A stretch of 64,000 nt of DNA, from assembly GCF_022807995.1 (NCBI RefSeq), contig NZ_CP094351.1, positions 2,387,001-2,451,000 of the forward strand, read 5' to 3'. Position numbers and translations under genes: made by a program. The DNA comes from Pseudomonas orientalis. Its GTDB lineage: Bacteria; Pseudomonadota; Gammaproteobacteria; Pseudomonadales; Pseudomonadaceae. Under the pieces are notes generated by a model. That model was given only the letters and a program-made list of their open reading frames with translations. It was not told the DNA's origin and ran no database searches. Shown piece by piece: positions 28,447 through 36,965 of this stretch (position 1 is its first letter; every line of letters starts with the position of its first letter).

Positions 28447-28540
28447 CAATGTGGGAGAGGGCTTGCTCCTGATAGCGGTGTATCAGCCAGCTTGTCTGTT
28501 GACTGGCACCCTGCTATCGGGAGCAAGCCCCCTCCCACCT
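28447..28540. repeat. REPIN
   Basis: A REP (GTGGGAGAGGGCTTGCTCCT at 28450) and its inverted partner (GGGAGCAAGCCCCCTCCCAC ending 28539) bracket a spacer that includes GCGGTGTATCAG, shared with the REPIN at 34739. The remainder of the 28421-28810 gap holds the leader ORF. Confidence 0.9.
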
Positions 28541-28646
28541 TGGTGTTGTATAGGTCAGGGGCGACAGGTTTTGTAATAGTTTTGCTCTGTGGGAATTTTG
28601 TGTTTGGGCTGTAGGATTCAAGTCCTTTTGTTATTTCAGGATTTGC

Positions 28647-28784
28647 ATGAACACCCTTTCGGAGCCCCCCAGTCGTCTTTCCCCAAGACACCCGCTGTCG
28701 TTGTTCCCGCTGAACCACCCCGTAGTTCGTCGACTAACCTTGTCCCGGTCCAATGATCGCGCCTTGCCGTGTCCGGCATTCTGA
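28647..28784 (+). CDS. Putative 45-residue proline-rich leader peptide
   Basis: A short reading frame with a good ribosome-binding site (AGGA, six to seven bases before the ATG). The product starts MNTLSEPPSRLSPRHPLSLF and continues with PLNHPVVRRL; it is rich in Pro, Arg and Leu. It ends 26 bases before the TerC/CorC-domain gene. Proline-rich leader peptides control Mg2+-dependent transcription in the mgtA/mgtL system, so this may be an attenuator or translational switch for the downstream gene. No homolog was recognised, so expression is inference. Confidence 0.45.
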   Translation: MNTLSEPPSRLSPRHPLSLFPLNHPVVRRLTLSRSNDRALPCPAF

Positions 28785-28810
28785 ACAACCTGAATACAGA
28801 GAATCCATAG

Positions 28811-30376
28811 ATGGAATGGTTAGCGGATCCAACGGCCTGGCTCGGCCTGGCGACCTTGATTGTGTTGGAATTGGTGCTGGGCATCGACAACCTGGTGTTT
28901 ATCGCGATCCTGGCGGACAAGCTGCCGCCGGAGCAGCGCGACCGTGCGCGGCTGATCGGTTTGTCCCTGGCCTTGCTGATGCGCCTGGGCCTGCTGGCGA
29001 GCATTTCCTGGCTGGTGACGCTGACCCAGCCGCTGTTCGAGGTATTCGACAAGAGCTTCTCCGGGCGTGACCTGATCATGCTGTTTGGCGGCGTATTCCT
29101 GTTGTTCAAAGCCACCATGGAGTTGCATGAACGCCTGGAAGGCCATGTGGCCCAGCACAAGGGTCACGTGGCGTATGCGATGTTCTGGCCGATCGTGGCG
29201 CAGATCGTGGTGCTCGACGCAGTGTTCTCCCTGGATGCGGTGATTACCGCCGTGGGCATGGTCGACGAGTTGGCGGTGATGATGATCGCGGTGATCGTGT
29301 CCATCGGCCTGATGATCGTGGCGAGCAAGCCGCTGACCCGCTTCGTCAACGCGCACCCGACGGTGATCATGCTGTGCCTGGGCTTTTTGATGATGATCGG
29401 CTTCGCGCTGACTGCCGAAGGCCTGGGCTTTCATATTCCCAAAGGTTACCTGTACGCGGCGATCGGCTTCTCGATTCTGATTGAAGTGTTCAACCAGATC
29501 GCCCGCTCGCGGCGCAAGAAGTCGGCGCAAGGGGTATTGCCGGTGCGTGAGCGCACCGCTCACGCGGTGATGCGTCTGCTCGGTGGTCGTAGCCTGGCGG
29601 TGGAGGAGGTCGGTGAAGAGGTGACGGACCTGCTGCACGAGTCGGATGCTGCGCAGGGCCCGCTGTTTGACCGACGCGAGCGCGTGATGATCAGCGGCGT
29701 GCTGCAACTGGCTGAACGCCCGATCCGCACGTTGATGACGCCACGGGCCAAGGTTGACTGTATCGACCTGGCGGACGATCCCGAGAGTATTCGCCTGAAA
29801 CTGATGCATTCGTCCTACTCGCGGCTGCCGTTGATCCGCAACGGCGCGGTGGATGAGCCCCTGGGTTTCGTGCACAAAAAGGAATTGCTCAAGGAATACC
29901 TGGCCGGCAACGAGCCGAATCTTGCACACCTGGCGCGCCGGGCGATCAACCTGCTGGAAAGCTTTTCGATCCTGAACGCACTGGAGCAGATGCGCCAGGA
30001 GTCCACCCATATCGCCTTTGTGATCAACGAGTTCGGAGATTTCATGGGTGTGTTGAGCATGACCGACATCCTCGAATCCATCGCCGGTGAGTTGCCGGAC
30101 GCCAGCGAGATCGAAGGGCCGGGCATTGTCGAGAACGGCGCGGGGTTTCGTGCCGATGGCGCGTTGAACCTCGACCAAGTCCGCCGGCGCACCGGCTTCA
30201 AGGCGGCCGCTACCGAGGACTACCAGACCCTGGCCGGTCTGGTCATGAGCCTGCTTGATCGCCTGCCCGTGGTGGGCGATCACCTGGAACATGAAGGTTG
30301 GCGGTTGACGGTGGCTGCGGTGCGTGAGCGCCGGGTGACGCAGGTATGCCTTGAGCCTCTTTCAGGGCGCGCCTGA
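28811..30376 (+). CDS. TerC-family membrane protein with CBS and CorC domains
   Basis: A 521-residue protein combining three parts. Residues 1-235 are a TerC-like membrane domain of about seven helices, with acidic signatures [13 protein letters not shown] and [16 protein letters not shown], typical of metal-binding TerC/Alx proteins. Residues 290-430 are a CBS pair, and residues 440-521 a CorC_HlyC domain. This is the YoaE/YegH architecture, thought to act in metal-ion (Mn, Mg or Co) homeostasis. It is preceded by a possible leader ORF. Its 3' end overlaps the convergent thioredoxin-fold gene by 134 bp. Confidence 0.9.
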   Translation: MEWLADPTAWLGLATLIVLELVLGIDNLVFIAILADKLPPEQRDRARLIGLSLALLMRLGLLASISWLVTLTQPLFEVFDKSFSGRDLIMLFGGVFLLFKATMELHERLEGHVAQHKGHVAYAMFWPIVAQIVVLDAVFSLDAVITAVGMVDELAVMMIAVIVSIGLMIVASKPLTRFVNAHPTVIMLCLGFLMMIGFALTAEGLGFHIPKGYLYAAIGFSILIEVFNQIARSRRKKSAQGVLPVRERTAHAVMRLLGGRSLAVEEVGEEVTDLLHESDAAQGPLFDRRERVMISGVLQLAERPIRTLMTPRAKVDCIDLADDPESIRLKLMHSSYSRLPLIRNGAVDEPLGFVHKKELLKEYLAGNEPNLAHLARRAINLLESFSILNALEQMRQESTHIAFVINEFGDFMGVLSMTDILESIAGELPDASEIEGPGIVENGAGFRADGALNLDQVRRRTGFKAAATEDYQTLAGLVMSLLDRLPVVGDHLEHEGWRLTVAAVRERRVTQVCLEPLSGRA

Positions 30377-30686
30377 ATATGCCTTCAAGGATTTGCTTTT
30401 GGGTTTCCGGGGGGCCAAATCCTTCGATGAACTCCTTGACCTTGCCGTTGACGTGGGGAACGAGAGTGGGTGTCGCTCTCACCCCCGGCAATCTGGGCGT
30501 TTTTGCGATATCGACCACCAGGCATTTCACTGTTTTGTAATGCCGTGCAACCGCTTCGAAGTGTTCGGCTGCGGGGCCGCATCCCGGGCAGGTCTCTGAA
30601 ACAACCAGTATGAATACGATTGGAGCGGATCTGACGATCGACTGATACTGCTCGTTGGTGGCAATAGCGTCCTTTGCGATACCCAT
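30243..30686 (-). CDS. Thioredoxin-fold protein with CPGC motif
   Basis: A 147-residue protein with a thioredoxin-like core (residues 1-105): redox motif CPGC in [14 protein letters not shown] and a cis-proline in [13 protein letters not shown]. There is no signal peptide, so it should act in the cytoplasm. The last 35 residues are low-complexity (Pro/Ala/Gly-rich) and lie wholly in antisense of the TerC gene, where the frame runs 134 bp past that gene's stop. This suggests loss of an earlier stop codon. GGGAAG precedes the ATG at 30686. The partner or substrate is unknown. Confidence 0.75.
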   Translation of the reverse strand: MGIAKDAIATNEQYQSIVRSAPIVFILVVSETCPGCGPAAEHFEAVARHYKTVKCLVVDIAKTPRLPGVRATPTLVPHVNGKVKEFIEGFGPPETQKQILEGIFRRALKEAQGIPASPGAHAPQPPSTANLHVPGDRPPRAGDQAGS

Positions 30687-30756
30687 AGTGACTTCCCTCG
30701 GCCAGCGTTTTTTGCCAACGCTAGGCCGGTGGTGCATCGGCGTCTACTGTCAACTT

Positions 30757-31005
30757 TCACAGGTCCGGCTGACGCTCCAGTCGCTCCCGGGCCTTGCGCG
30801 CCTGGCTCGCGCATTTTCGGTATTCCTCATTGTCACGGGACGCTTTGGCTTCCCGGTAGGCATGGTGATTCTGGCTGGTGTAGTTGGTGTCGAAGGCTTC
30901 CTTGAGTTTCTGCAGTTGTTCCTTGCAGTCGCGGCGGTCATTGCTCGCCAGGGCGTTGCCCGCCACCAGATAACACAGCATTAACAGGCCAAGGCTCAAT
31001 TTCAT
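30757..31005 (-). CDS. Small exported protein of unknown function
   Basis: An 82-residue protein with a signal peptide (LSLGLLMLCYLVAGNALA, cleavage after ALA near 20). The roughly 62-residue mature part is highly charged and helical (CKEQLQKLKEAFDTNY and YRKCASQARKARERLE), with two cysteines (positions 27 and 65) that could pair. It lies 70 bp upstream of the thioredoxin-fold gene in the same direction. Function unknown; a periplasmic location is likely. Confidence 0.7.
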   Translation of the reverse strand: MKLSLGLLMLCYLVAGNALASNDRRDCKEQLQKLKEAFDTNYTSQNHHAYREAKASRDNEEYRKCASQARKARERLERQPDL

Positions 31006-31201
31006 CCGGGGTTGCTCCGTGCAGGGGTTTGTTCGCTCTACAGATTAGCCCAATGGTGCAAGGTTGGTGCGCAGTAACACCGTTGTGGGGCATTGAGTAG
31101 CAGGGCGATTGGATGATGGCGCAACGCCGCTGCGCTCTTCAATCACTATCCTGCTGATCCATAAACGATTTCTCTCCCGCATATTTTTCTCTGAAGGCAT
31201 A

Positions 31202-31217
31202 TGGCACACTTTCTGCT
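31202..31217 (+). promoter_or_regulatory. Sigma-54 promoter of the glucosaminate-type operon
   Basis: TGGCACACTTTCTGCT fits the -24/-12 consensus TGGCACGN4TTGCW, with exact GG-N10-GC spacing. The transcription start would fall near 31227, leaving a 5' leader of about 55 bases before the ATG at 31283. It implies a need for RpoN and an enhancer-binding activator, not yet identified. Confidence 0.75.
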
Positions 31218-31242
31218 GTCTATTCCGTTGTTACATACCAAG

Positions 31243-31258
31243 TTCCGGTATAGCGGAA
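31243..31258. promoter_or_regulatory. IclR-type dyad operator candidate
   Basis: TTCCGGTATAGCGGAA has 5-bp perfect arms and an AT-containing centre, resembling operators of IclR-family proteins. It lies just downstream of the sigma-54 promoter, where a bound repressor would block transcription. The IclR-family gene at 34874 in the same cluster is the obvious candidate. Confidence 0.55.
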
Positions 31259-31282
31259 TACACATCTCCTGGAGTGCTTGTC

Positions 31283-32131
31283 ATGCATCACCGACCTTCC
31301 GTGTTCAAAGCGTGTGTTTTTCTCTTCGCCGCATCGGCGTGCGTTGCCAGCCTCGCGCAGGCGGCGGACAGCAAACTCGATGATGTGCTCAAGCGTGGGC
31401 ATCTCATCGTGGGTACAGGCAGTACCAATGCGCCGTGGCACTTCCAGGGAGCGGATGGCAAGTTGCAGGGGTTCGATATCGACATTGGCCGCATCGTGGC
31501 CAAGGGTTTGTTCAATGACGCGAGCAAGGTCGAGTACGTGGTGCAGTCGTCCGACGCGCGCATTCCCAACCTGCTGACCGACAAGGTCGACATGAGCTGC
31601 CAGTTCATCACCGTCACCGCCAGCCGCGCTCAGCAAGTGGCCTTCACTCTGCCGTACTACCGCGAAGGCGTCGGCCTGCTGCTGCCGAACACCAGCAAGT
31701 ACAAGGAAATCGAAGACCTGCAGGCGGCGGGCGATGGCGTCACCGTGGCCGTGCTGCAGAACGTGTATGCCGAGGAATTGGTGCACCAGGCGCTGCCCAA
31801 GGCCAAGGTCGACCAGTACGACAGCGTCGACCTGATGTACCAGGCCGTGAACTCCGGTCGCGCCGATGCCGCGGCCACCGATCAGTCTTCGGTCAAATAC
31901 CTGATGGTGCAAAACCCTGGCCGCTATCGCAGCCCGACCTACGCCTGGAGCCCGCAGACCTATGCGTGCGCGGTCAAGCGTGGCGACCAGGACTGGCTGA
32001 ACTTCGTCAATACCGCGCTGCACGAAGCCATGACCGGTGTGGAGTTCCCCGCCTACAAGGCCTCGTTCAAGCAATGGTTCGGCGTTGACCTGCCGGAGCC
32101 GGCGATTGGTTTTCCTGTGGAATTCAAATGA
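31283..32131 (+). CDS. Polar amino-acid-type ABC substrate-binding protein (probable D-glucosaminate)
   Basis: A 282-residue SBP type 3 protein with a signal peptide (ACVFLFAASACVASLAQAA). It has the family blocks VGTGSTNAPWHFQGADGKLQGFDIDIG and ISCQF-like DKVDMSCQFITVTASRAQQV. The ATG at 31283 follows CTGGAG; an earlier in-frame start at 31109 would bury the promoter and the signal peptide. It delivers a small amine-bearing solute to the two permeases downstream. D-glucosaminate is inferred from the lyase and KDG kinase in the cluster. Confidence 0.88.
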   Translation: MHHRPSVFKACVFLFAASACVASLAQAADSKLDDVLKRGHLIVGTGSTNAPWHFQGADGKLQGFDIDIGRIVAKGLFNDASKVEYVVQSSDARIPNLLTDKVDMSCQFITVTASRAQQVAFTLPYYREGVGLLLPNTSKYKEIEDLQAAGDGVTVAVLQNVYAEELVHQALPKAKVDQYDSVDLMYQAVNSGRADAAATDQSSVKYLMVQNPGRYRSPTYAWSPQTYACAVKRGDQDWLNFVNTALHEAMTGVEFPAYKASFKQWFGVDLPEPAIGFPVEFK

Positions 32132-32183
32132 CCCGCAACAATCGGGGCGCGCTTGATGGCGCCCCATTCAGGTAGTGCCGACC

Positions 32184-32846
32184 ATGAACTATCAGTTGAA
32201 CTTTGCCGCCGTGTGGCGTGATTTCGACACCTTGCTGGCGGGCCTCGGCCTGGGCCTGCAGTTGGCCTTGCTGTCGATCGCCATCGGCTGCGTGATCGGC
32301 CTGCTGATGGCGTTTGCCATGCTGTCCAGGCACCGCGCATTACGTATCTTTGCTTCGGTGTACGTGACGGTGGTGCGCAACACGCCGATCCTGGTCCTGA
32401 TCCTGTTGATCTACTTCGCCTTGCCGTCGCTGGGGATTCGCCTGGATAAAATCCCCTCGTTCATCATCACCTTGTCGCTGTACGCCGGGGCCTATCTGAC
32501 CGAAGTGTTCCGCGCCGGTCTGTTGAACATTCCCAAGGGCCTGCGCGAAGCCGGCTTGGCGATTGGCCTGGGTGAGTGGCGTATCCGCGCCTATATCACC
32601 GTACCGGTGATGCTGCGCAACGTGCTGCCGGCGCTGTCGAACAACTTTATCTCGCTGTTCAAGGACACGTCCCTGGCCGCTGCGATTGCGGTGCCGGAGC
32701 TGACCTATTACGCCCGCAAGATCAACGTCGAAAGCTACCGGGTGATAGAAACCTGGCTGGTCACGACCGCGCTCTACGTGGCTGCCTGTTACCTCATCGC
32801 CATGCTGCTCCGTTACCTGGAACAGCGTCTGGCGATCCGTCGTTAA
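32184..32846 (+). CDS. Polar amino-acid-type ABC permease
   Basis: A 220-residue HisM/GlnP-type permease with about five membrane helices, the NTPILVLILLIYF entry helix and an EAA loop (LREAGLAIGLGEWRIRAYITVP). The ATG at 32184 was chosen; a GTG three codons upstream is possible. It pairs with the second 220-residue permease, 11 bp downstream. Confidence 0.88.
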   Translation: MNYQLNFAAVWRDFDTLLAGLGLGLQLALLSIAIGCVIGLLMAFAMLSRHRALRIFASVYVTVVRNTPILVLILLIYFALPSLGIRLDKIPSFIITLSLYAGAYLTEVFRAGLLNIPKGLREAGLAIGLGEWRIRAYITVPVMLRNVLPALSNNFISLFKDTSLAAAIAVPELTYYARKINVESYRVIETWLVTTALYVAACYLIAMLLRYLEQRLAIRR

Positions 32847-32857
32847 GGAGGGTTTCC

Positions 32858-33520
32858 ATGTACGAATCCCCCAGTTGGCTGCATGAATTGTGGATCGCCC
32901 GGGAGACGCTGTGGGCAGGGTTTCAGACCAGCATTTATTGCTCGGCGCTGGCGATTGTTTTCGGCACCCTGATCGGCATCTTTGCCGGGCTGGTGCTCAC
33001 TTACGGCAAGTTCTGGATGCGTGCGCCGTTTCGTCTGTATGTCGACCTGATTCGCGGCACACCGGTGTTTGTGCTGGTGCTGGCGTGTTTCTACATGCTG
33101 CCGGCGCTCGGTTGGCAGATCAGCGCGTTTCAGGCCGGCGCCGTCGGGCTCACGCTGTTCTGTGGCTCCCACGTCGCGGAAATCGTGCGCGGTGCGCTGC
33201 AAGCCATTCCCCGTGGGCAACTGGAGGCGGGCAAGGCGATTGGCCTGACGTTCTACCAGTCCCTGGGCTACGTGCTGCTGCCCCAGGCGCTGCGGCAGAT
33301 CCTGCCGACCTGGGTCAATTCCTCCACGGAAATCGTCAAGGCCTCGACCTTGCTCTCGGTGATCGGCGTGGCCGAGTTGCTGCTGAGTACCCAGCAAGTC
33401 ATCGCGCGCACTTTCATGACCCTGGAGTTCTACCTGTTCGCAGGCTTTATGTTCTTTGTCATCAACTACGCCATCGAGTTATTCGGGCGCTACATTGAAA
33501 AGCGGGTGGCCTTGCCATGA
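32858..33520 (+). CDS. Polar amino-acid-type ABC permease
   Basis: A 220-residue permease with the characteristic [20 protein letters not shown] helix and an EAA loop ([24 protein letters not shown]). GGAGGG lies five bases before the ATG. Upstream in-frame codons back to 32576 read inside the preceding permease gene and were excluded. Its stop overlaps the ATPase start as ATGA. Confidence 0.9.
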   Translation: MYESPSWLHELWIARETLWAGFQTSIYCSALAIVFGTLIGIFAGLVLTYGKFWMRAPFRLYVDLIRGTPVFVLVLACFYMLPALGWQISAFQAGAVGLTLFCGSHVAEIVRGALQAIPRGQLEAGKAIGLTFYQSLGYVLLPQALRQILPTWVNSSTEIVKASTLLSVIGVAELLLSTQQVIARTFMTLEFYLFAGFMFFVINYAIELFGRYIEKRVALP

Positions 33521-34299
33521 ATCAACTTCAAACAACCGAGCCGCTGCTGAATATTCGTGGCCTGCGCAAGCAATACGGAGCAGTGGAAGTGCTCAAGGGT
33601 GTCGACCTGAGCCTGCAGCGCGGCAACGTGGTGACCCTGATCGGCTCCAGCGGCTCGGGCAAGACCACCCTGTTGCGGTGCGTCAACCTGCTGGAAGAAT
33701 TCCAGGGCGGGCAGATTACCCTGGACGGCGAGTCCATCGGCTACAGCGACGTGGCCGGCAAGCGCGTGCGTCACCCCGAACGCGTGATTGCCCAGCACCG
33801 CGCCATGACGGGCATGGCTTTCCAGCAGTTCAACCTGTTCCCGCATTTGACCGCCTTGCAGAACGTGACCCTGGGCTTGTTGAAAGTTAAGAAAATGCCT
33901 AAGGACGAGGCCGTGTCGCTCGCGGAAAAATGGCTCGACCGCGTGGGACTTCTGGAACGTCGCAATCACTTCCCCGGCCAGTTGTCCGGCGGTCAGCAAC
34001 AGCGCGTGGCGATTGCGCGGGCCATTGCCATGAACCCCAGCCTGATGCTGTTCGACGAAGTCACCTCGGCCCTCGACCCGGAGCTGGTGGGCGAAGTCCT
34101 CAGTGTGATCAAGGGGCTGGCGGAGGAGGGCATGACCATGTTGCTGGTCACCCACGAAATGCGCTTTGCCTACGAGGTATCGGACAAAATCGTGTTCATG
34201 AACCAGGGGCGCATTGAAGAGCAGGGCAGCGCCAAGGATATTTTCGAACGCCCGCAGTCGCCGCGCCTGACGGAATTTCTCAAGAACATTCGTTTTTAA
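33517..34299 (+). CDS. Polar amino-acid-type ABC ATP-binding protein
   Basis: A 260-residue GlnQ/HisP-type ATPase with Walker [10 protein letters not shown] (45-53), Q-loop [13 protein letters not shown], signature LSGGQQQR, Walker [14 protein letters not shown] and H-loop VTHEM. It couples to the two permeases upstream (4-bp overlap with the second). Together the four genes form a complete importer; a RidA gene follows after 15 bp. Confidence 0.92.
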   Translation: MNQLQTTEPLLNIRGLRKQYGAVEVLKGVDLSLQRGNVVTLIGSSGSGKTTLLRCVNLLEEFQGGQITLDGESIGYSDVAGKRVRHPERVIAQHRAMTGMAFQQFNLFPHLTALQNVTLGLLKVKKMPKDEAVSLAEKWLDRVGLLERRNHFPGQLSGGQQQRVAIARAIAMNPSLMLFDEVTSALDPELVGEVLSVIKGLAEEGMTMLLVTHEMRFAYEVSDKIVFMNQGRIEEQGSAKDIFERPQSPRLTEFLKNIRF

Positions 34300-34314
34300 T
34301 CAAGGAGCTATTTT

Positions 34315-34704
34315 ATGAGCATTACTCGTTACGGTGCCGGCAGTATAGCCGGCGGCGGCCAGCCACGTCCTTTCGCCCGCGCAGTGGAAGCGGATGGCTG
34401 GTTGTACGTCTCAGGCCAGGTGCCGGCGGTGGACGGCGAAATCATCACTGGCGGGATCATCGAGCAAACCCGCCAGACCATGCGCAACGTGGTGGCCATT
34501 CTTGAAGAGGCCGGCTACGAATTGAAAGACGTGGTGCGTGTCGGTGTCTGGCTGGAAGACCCCCGGGACTTCTGGAGTTTCAACAAGGTGTTCGGCGAAT
34601 ACTTCACCCCGGAACATGCCCCGGCGCGTGCCTGTGTGCAGGCGAACATGATGGTCGATTGCAAAGTGGAGATCGATTGCGTGGCCTACAGGAAAAAGGG
34701 CTAA
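34315..34704 (+). CDS. RidA-type enamine/imine deaminase
   Basis: A 129-residue RidA protein with the canonical catalytic arginine (Arg105 in HAPARACVQ), unlike the RidA-like protein at 887. The GWLYVSGQVPAVDGEI and KVEIDCVAY blocks are standard. It hydrolyses reactive enamines or imines left by PLP lyases, so it fits next to the D-glucosaminate-type dehydratase of this cluster, where it would speed deamination. CAAGGAG lies eight bases before the ATG. A REPIN follows. Confidence 0.9.
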   Translation: MSITRYGAGSIAGGGQPRPFARAVEADGWLYVSGQVPAVDGEIITGGIIEQTRQTMRNVVAILEEAGYELKDVVRVGVWLEDPRDFWSFNKVFGEYFTPEHAPARACVQANMMVDCKVEIDCVAYRKKG

Positions 34705-34738
34705 ATTGGCCCCCATTCTCAAGACCACAGCAACTCCA

Positions 34739-34829
34739 ATGTGGGAGGGGGCTTGCCCCCGACAGCGGTGTATCAGTAACAGATGTATGGACTGACACAC
34801 TGCAATCGGGGGCAAGCCCCCTCCCACAG
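34739..34829. repeat. REPIN
   Basis: Inverted REP pair (GTGGGAGGGGGCTTGCCCCC and its reverse) with a spacer containing GCGGTGTATCAG and TGACACA. It lies between the RidA and IclR genes and could separate or stabilise parts of the transcript. Confidence 0.92.
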
Positions 34830-34873
34830 GGGATCACTGTGCAGCACACACCCAAGACCGGACCGGAACCGCC

Positions 34874-35638
34874 ATGACCGAAGACACCATCAAACGCCGC
34901 GCCAAAGGCCTGGACCGTGCGTTCGATATCCTCGATTTTCTCAAGGAAGTCGGCCAGCCGCTGCGCCCCAATGATATCGCCAGCGGCATCGGCAGCCCCA
35001 AGTCCACGGTCTATGAACTGGTCGCCTCGCTGCTCGAACGCCGCATCCTGGAAACCGTCGGCAAGGACGGTCATGTCTACCTCGGGCGCCAGTTGTATTT
35101 CCTCGGCCAGGCGCACCTGCGCCACTTCGACCTGACGCGTGAGGCCGACCACGCCCTGCAGGAAATCGTCAGCCAGACCCACGAAACCGCGCAGATGTGC
35201 CTGCTCAACGGGCGCAAGTACACGGTGGCGCTGATGCGCGAAGGCCAACGGCATTTCCGTATTTCTTCGGATATCGGTGAAAACGCGCCGATCCCCTGGA
35301 CCGCTTCCGGGCGCCTGTTGCTGGGGCATTTGAGCGATCAGCAAATCATCGACCTGATCGACCCCGACGATTTCATCTTGCCCGACGGCCTGCGCCTGCC
35401 CCTGGAGACCTTCCTGGCGCAGATCCGCCAGGCTACCCTCGATGGGTTCTTCTCCTTCGACAGCGTGGCCGACACCTTCACCCACTGCTTTGCCGCCCCG
35501 GTGCGTGACGCGCAGGGCGTCAGCATTGCAACGCTATGCATCGTTGCCCCTCGGGCCGATGCGAGCAAAAACTATCACGACTATCGCCGGGTGCTGATCG
35601 ACAGCGCCAACAACCTGGCCCGGCGCATTACCGAATAG
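34874..35638 (+). CDS. IclR family transcriptional regulator
   Basis: A 254-residue IclR protein. The N-terminal winged helix (residues 10-70: LDRAFDILDFLKEVGQPLR, IASGIGSPKSTVYELVASLLER) is followed by an effector-binding domain (about 85-250) with IPWTASGRLLLGHLS and a conserved C-terminal TLCIVAPRA. It lies 9 bp before the PLP lyase gene, so it is part of the same operon and probably represses it and the importer. The likely inducer is the imported compound or KDG; that is inference. Confidence 0.92.
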   Translation: MTEDTIKRRAKGLDRAFDILDFLKEVGQPLRPNDIASGIGSPKSTVYELVASLLERRILETVGKDGHVYLGRQLYFLGQAHLRHFDLTREADHALQEIVSQTHETAQMCLLNGRKYTVALMREGQRHFRISSDIGENAPIPWTASGRLLLGHLSDQQIIDLIDPDDFILPDGLRLPLETFLAQIRQATLDGFFSFDSVADTFTHCFAAPVRDAQGVSIATLCIVAPRADASKNYHDYRRVLIDSANNLARRITE

Positions 35639-35647
35639 GATTTTCCC

Positions 35648-36856
35648 ATGTCTGCCTTCAATGCCGTTGAAAAAGGCGCCGCCGCAGTCGGCGCCCATCT
35701 GGTCCGCGACGTGAGCCTGCCGGCGCTGGTCCTGCACCGTGATGCCCTGGAGCACAATATTCGCTGGATGCAGAAGTTTGTCAGCAATAGCGGCGCCGAG
35801 CTGGCGCCCCACGGCAAGACCAGCATGATGCCCGCCTTGTTCCAGCGTCAGATCACTGCCGGTGCCTGGGGCATCACCCTGGCCAACGCCGTGCAGACCC
35901 GCGCCGCCTATGCCGGTGGCGTGCGTCGTGTGCTGATGGCCAACCAATTGGTGGGCGCGCCGAACATGGCGCTGATTGCCGACCTGCTGGCCGACAAGGA
36001 TTTCGACTTTCATTGCATGGTCGACCACCCGGACAACGTCGCCGACCTGGGCCTGTTCTTCGCCGCCCGTGGCCTGCGCCTGAACGTGATGATCGAATAC
36101 GGCGTGGTCGGTGGCCGGTGCGGCTGCCGCAGCGAGCAAGAGGTGCGCGAGCTGGCCAAGGCAATCAAGGCCCAGCCCGCAATGGCCCTGACCGGTATCG
36201 AAGGTTATGAGGGGGTGATCCACGGCGAGCACGCTATCAGCGGCATCCGCGACTTCGCCGCCAGCCTGGTGCGCCTGGCGGTGGACCTGCAAGACAACGG
36301 CCTGTTCGATCTGCCCAAGCCGATCATCACGGCGTCGGGGTCGGCCTGGTATGACCTGATCGCCGAATCCTTCGAGCAACAGAATGCCGCCGGGCGCTTC
36401 CTCAGCGTGCTGCGTCCAGGCAGCTACGTGGCCCACGACCATGGCATCTACAAAGACGCGCAGTGCTGCGTACTCAATCGGCGCAGCGACCTCAACGAAG
36501 GCTTGCGCCCGGCAATGGAAGTCTGGGCCCATGTGCAATCGTTGCCGGAGCCGGGCTTTGCGGTTGTCGCCCTGGGCAAGCGCGATGTGGCCTACGACGC
36601 GGGCTTGCCGGTACCGCTCAAGCGCTACAAGGCCGGCATCGTGCCGGCCGAGGGCGATGATATGAGCGCGTGCCAGGTCACCGCCGTGATGGACCAGCAT
36701 GCGTTCATGACAGTGGCGCCGGGGGTTGAGCTGCGCATTGGCGACATCATTTCGTTTGGTACTTCCCACCCTTGCCTGACGTTCGACAAGTGGCAGGTGG
36801 GTTGCCTGGTGGATGAGCAGTTGCGCGTGATCGAGTCCCTGCGTACGTGCTTCTAG
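35648..36856 (+). CDS. PLP-dependent D-threonine aldolase-like lyase (probable D-glucosaminate dehydratase)
   Basis: A 402-residue fold-III PLP enzyme of the D-threonine aldolase/D-serine dehydratase-like family. The PLP lysine is in APHGKTSMMP (Lys57), and the C-terminal metal site is His374/Cys376 in GTSHPCLTF. The family removes ammonia or retro-aldol splits D-configured beta-hydroxy amino acids. Its neighbour KdgK phosphorylates 2-keto-3-deoxygluconate (KDG), the product expected if D-glucosaminate is dehydrated and deaminated. P. fluorescens D-glucosaminate dehydratase is a known PLP enzyme, so this role is the best fit, but D-serine or D-threonine activity is not excluded. Confidence 0.85.
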   Translation: MSAFNAVEKGAAAVGAHLVRDVSLPALVLHRDALEHNIRWMQKFVSNSGAELAPHGKTSMMPALFQRQITAGAWGITLANAVQTRAAYAGGVRRVLMANQLVGAPNMALIADLLADKDFDFHCMVDHPDNVADLGLFFAARGLRLNVMIEYGVVGGRCGCRSEQEVRELAKAIKAQPAMALTGIEGYEGVIHGEHAISGIRDFAASLVRLAVDLQDNGLFDLPKPIITASGSAWYDLIAESFEQQNAAGRFLSVLRPGSYVAHDHGIYKDAQCCVLNRRSDLNEGLRPAMEVWAHVQSLPEPGFAVVALGKRDVAYDAGLPVPLKRYKAGIVPAEGDDMSACQVTAVMDQHAFMTVAPGVELRIGDIISFGTSHPCLTFDKWQVGCLVDEQLRVIESLRTCF

Positions 36857-36869
36857 ACCGAGTCGCGCC

Positions 36870-36938
36870 TATCGGGGGCAAGCCCCCTCCCACAGGGGAA
36901 TGCATTCCAAATGTGGGAGGGGGCTCGCCCCCGATGAG
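36870..36938. repeat. Back-to-back REP pair
   Basis: Two REPs in the opposite arrangement to a usual REPIN: reverse copy first (ATCGGGGGCAAGCCCCCTCC, 36871), then forward (GTGGGAGGGGGCTCGCCCCC, 36913). They fill most of the 109-bp gap before the sugar kinase gene. Confidence 0.85.
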
Positions 36939-36965
36939 GCCATCAGCCCCACCGAGACAGCAGCC

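Noticed and set aside
28541..28810. yybP-ykoY-type Mn2+ riboswitch before the TerC gene
   Set aside because: The family is often linked to TerC proteins, but the conserved core could not be found by eye. The leader ORF is a better-supported explanation.
34739..34829. CRISPR-like repeats
   Set aside because: The repeated units are paired, inverted REPs of REPIN type, not regularly spaced direct repeats, and no cas genes are present.
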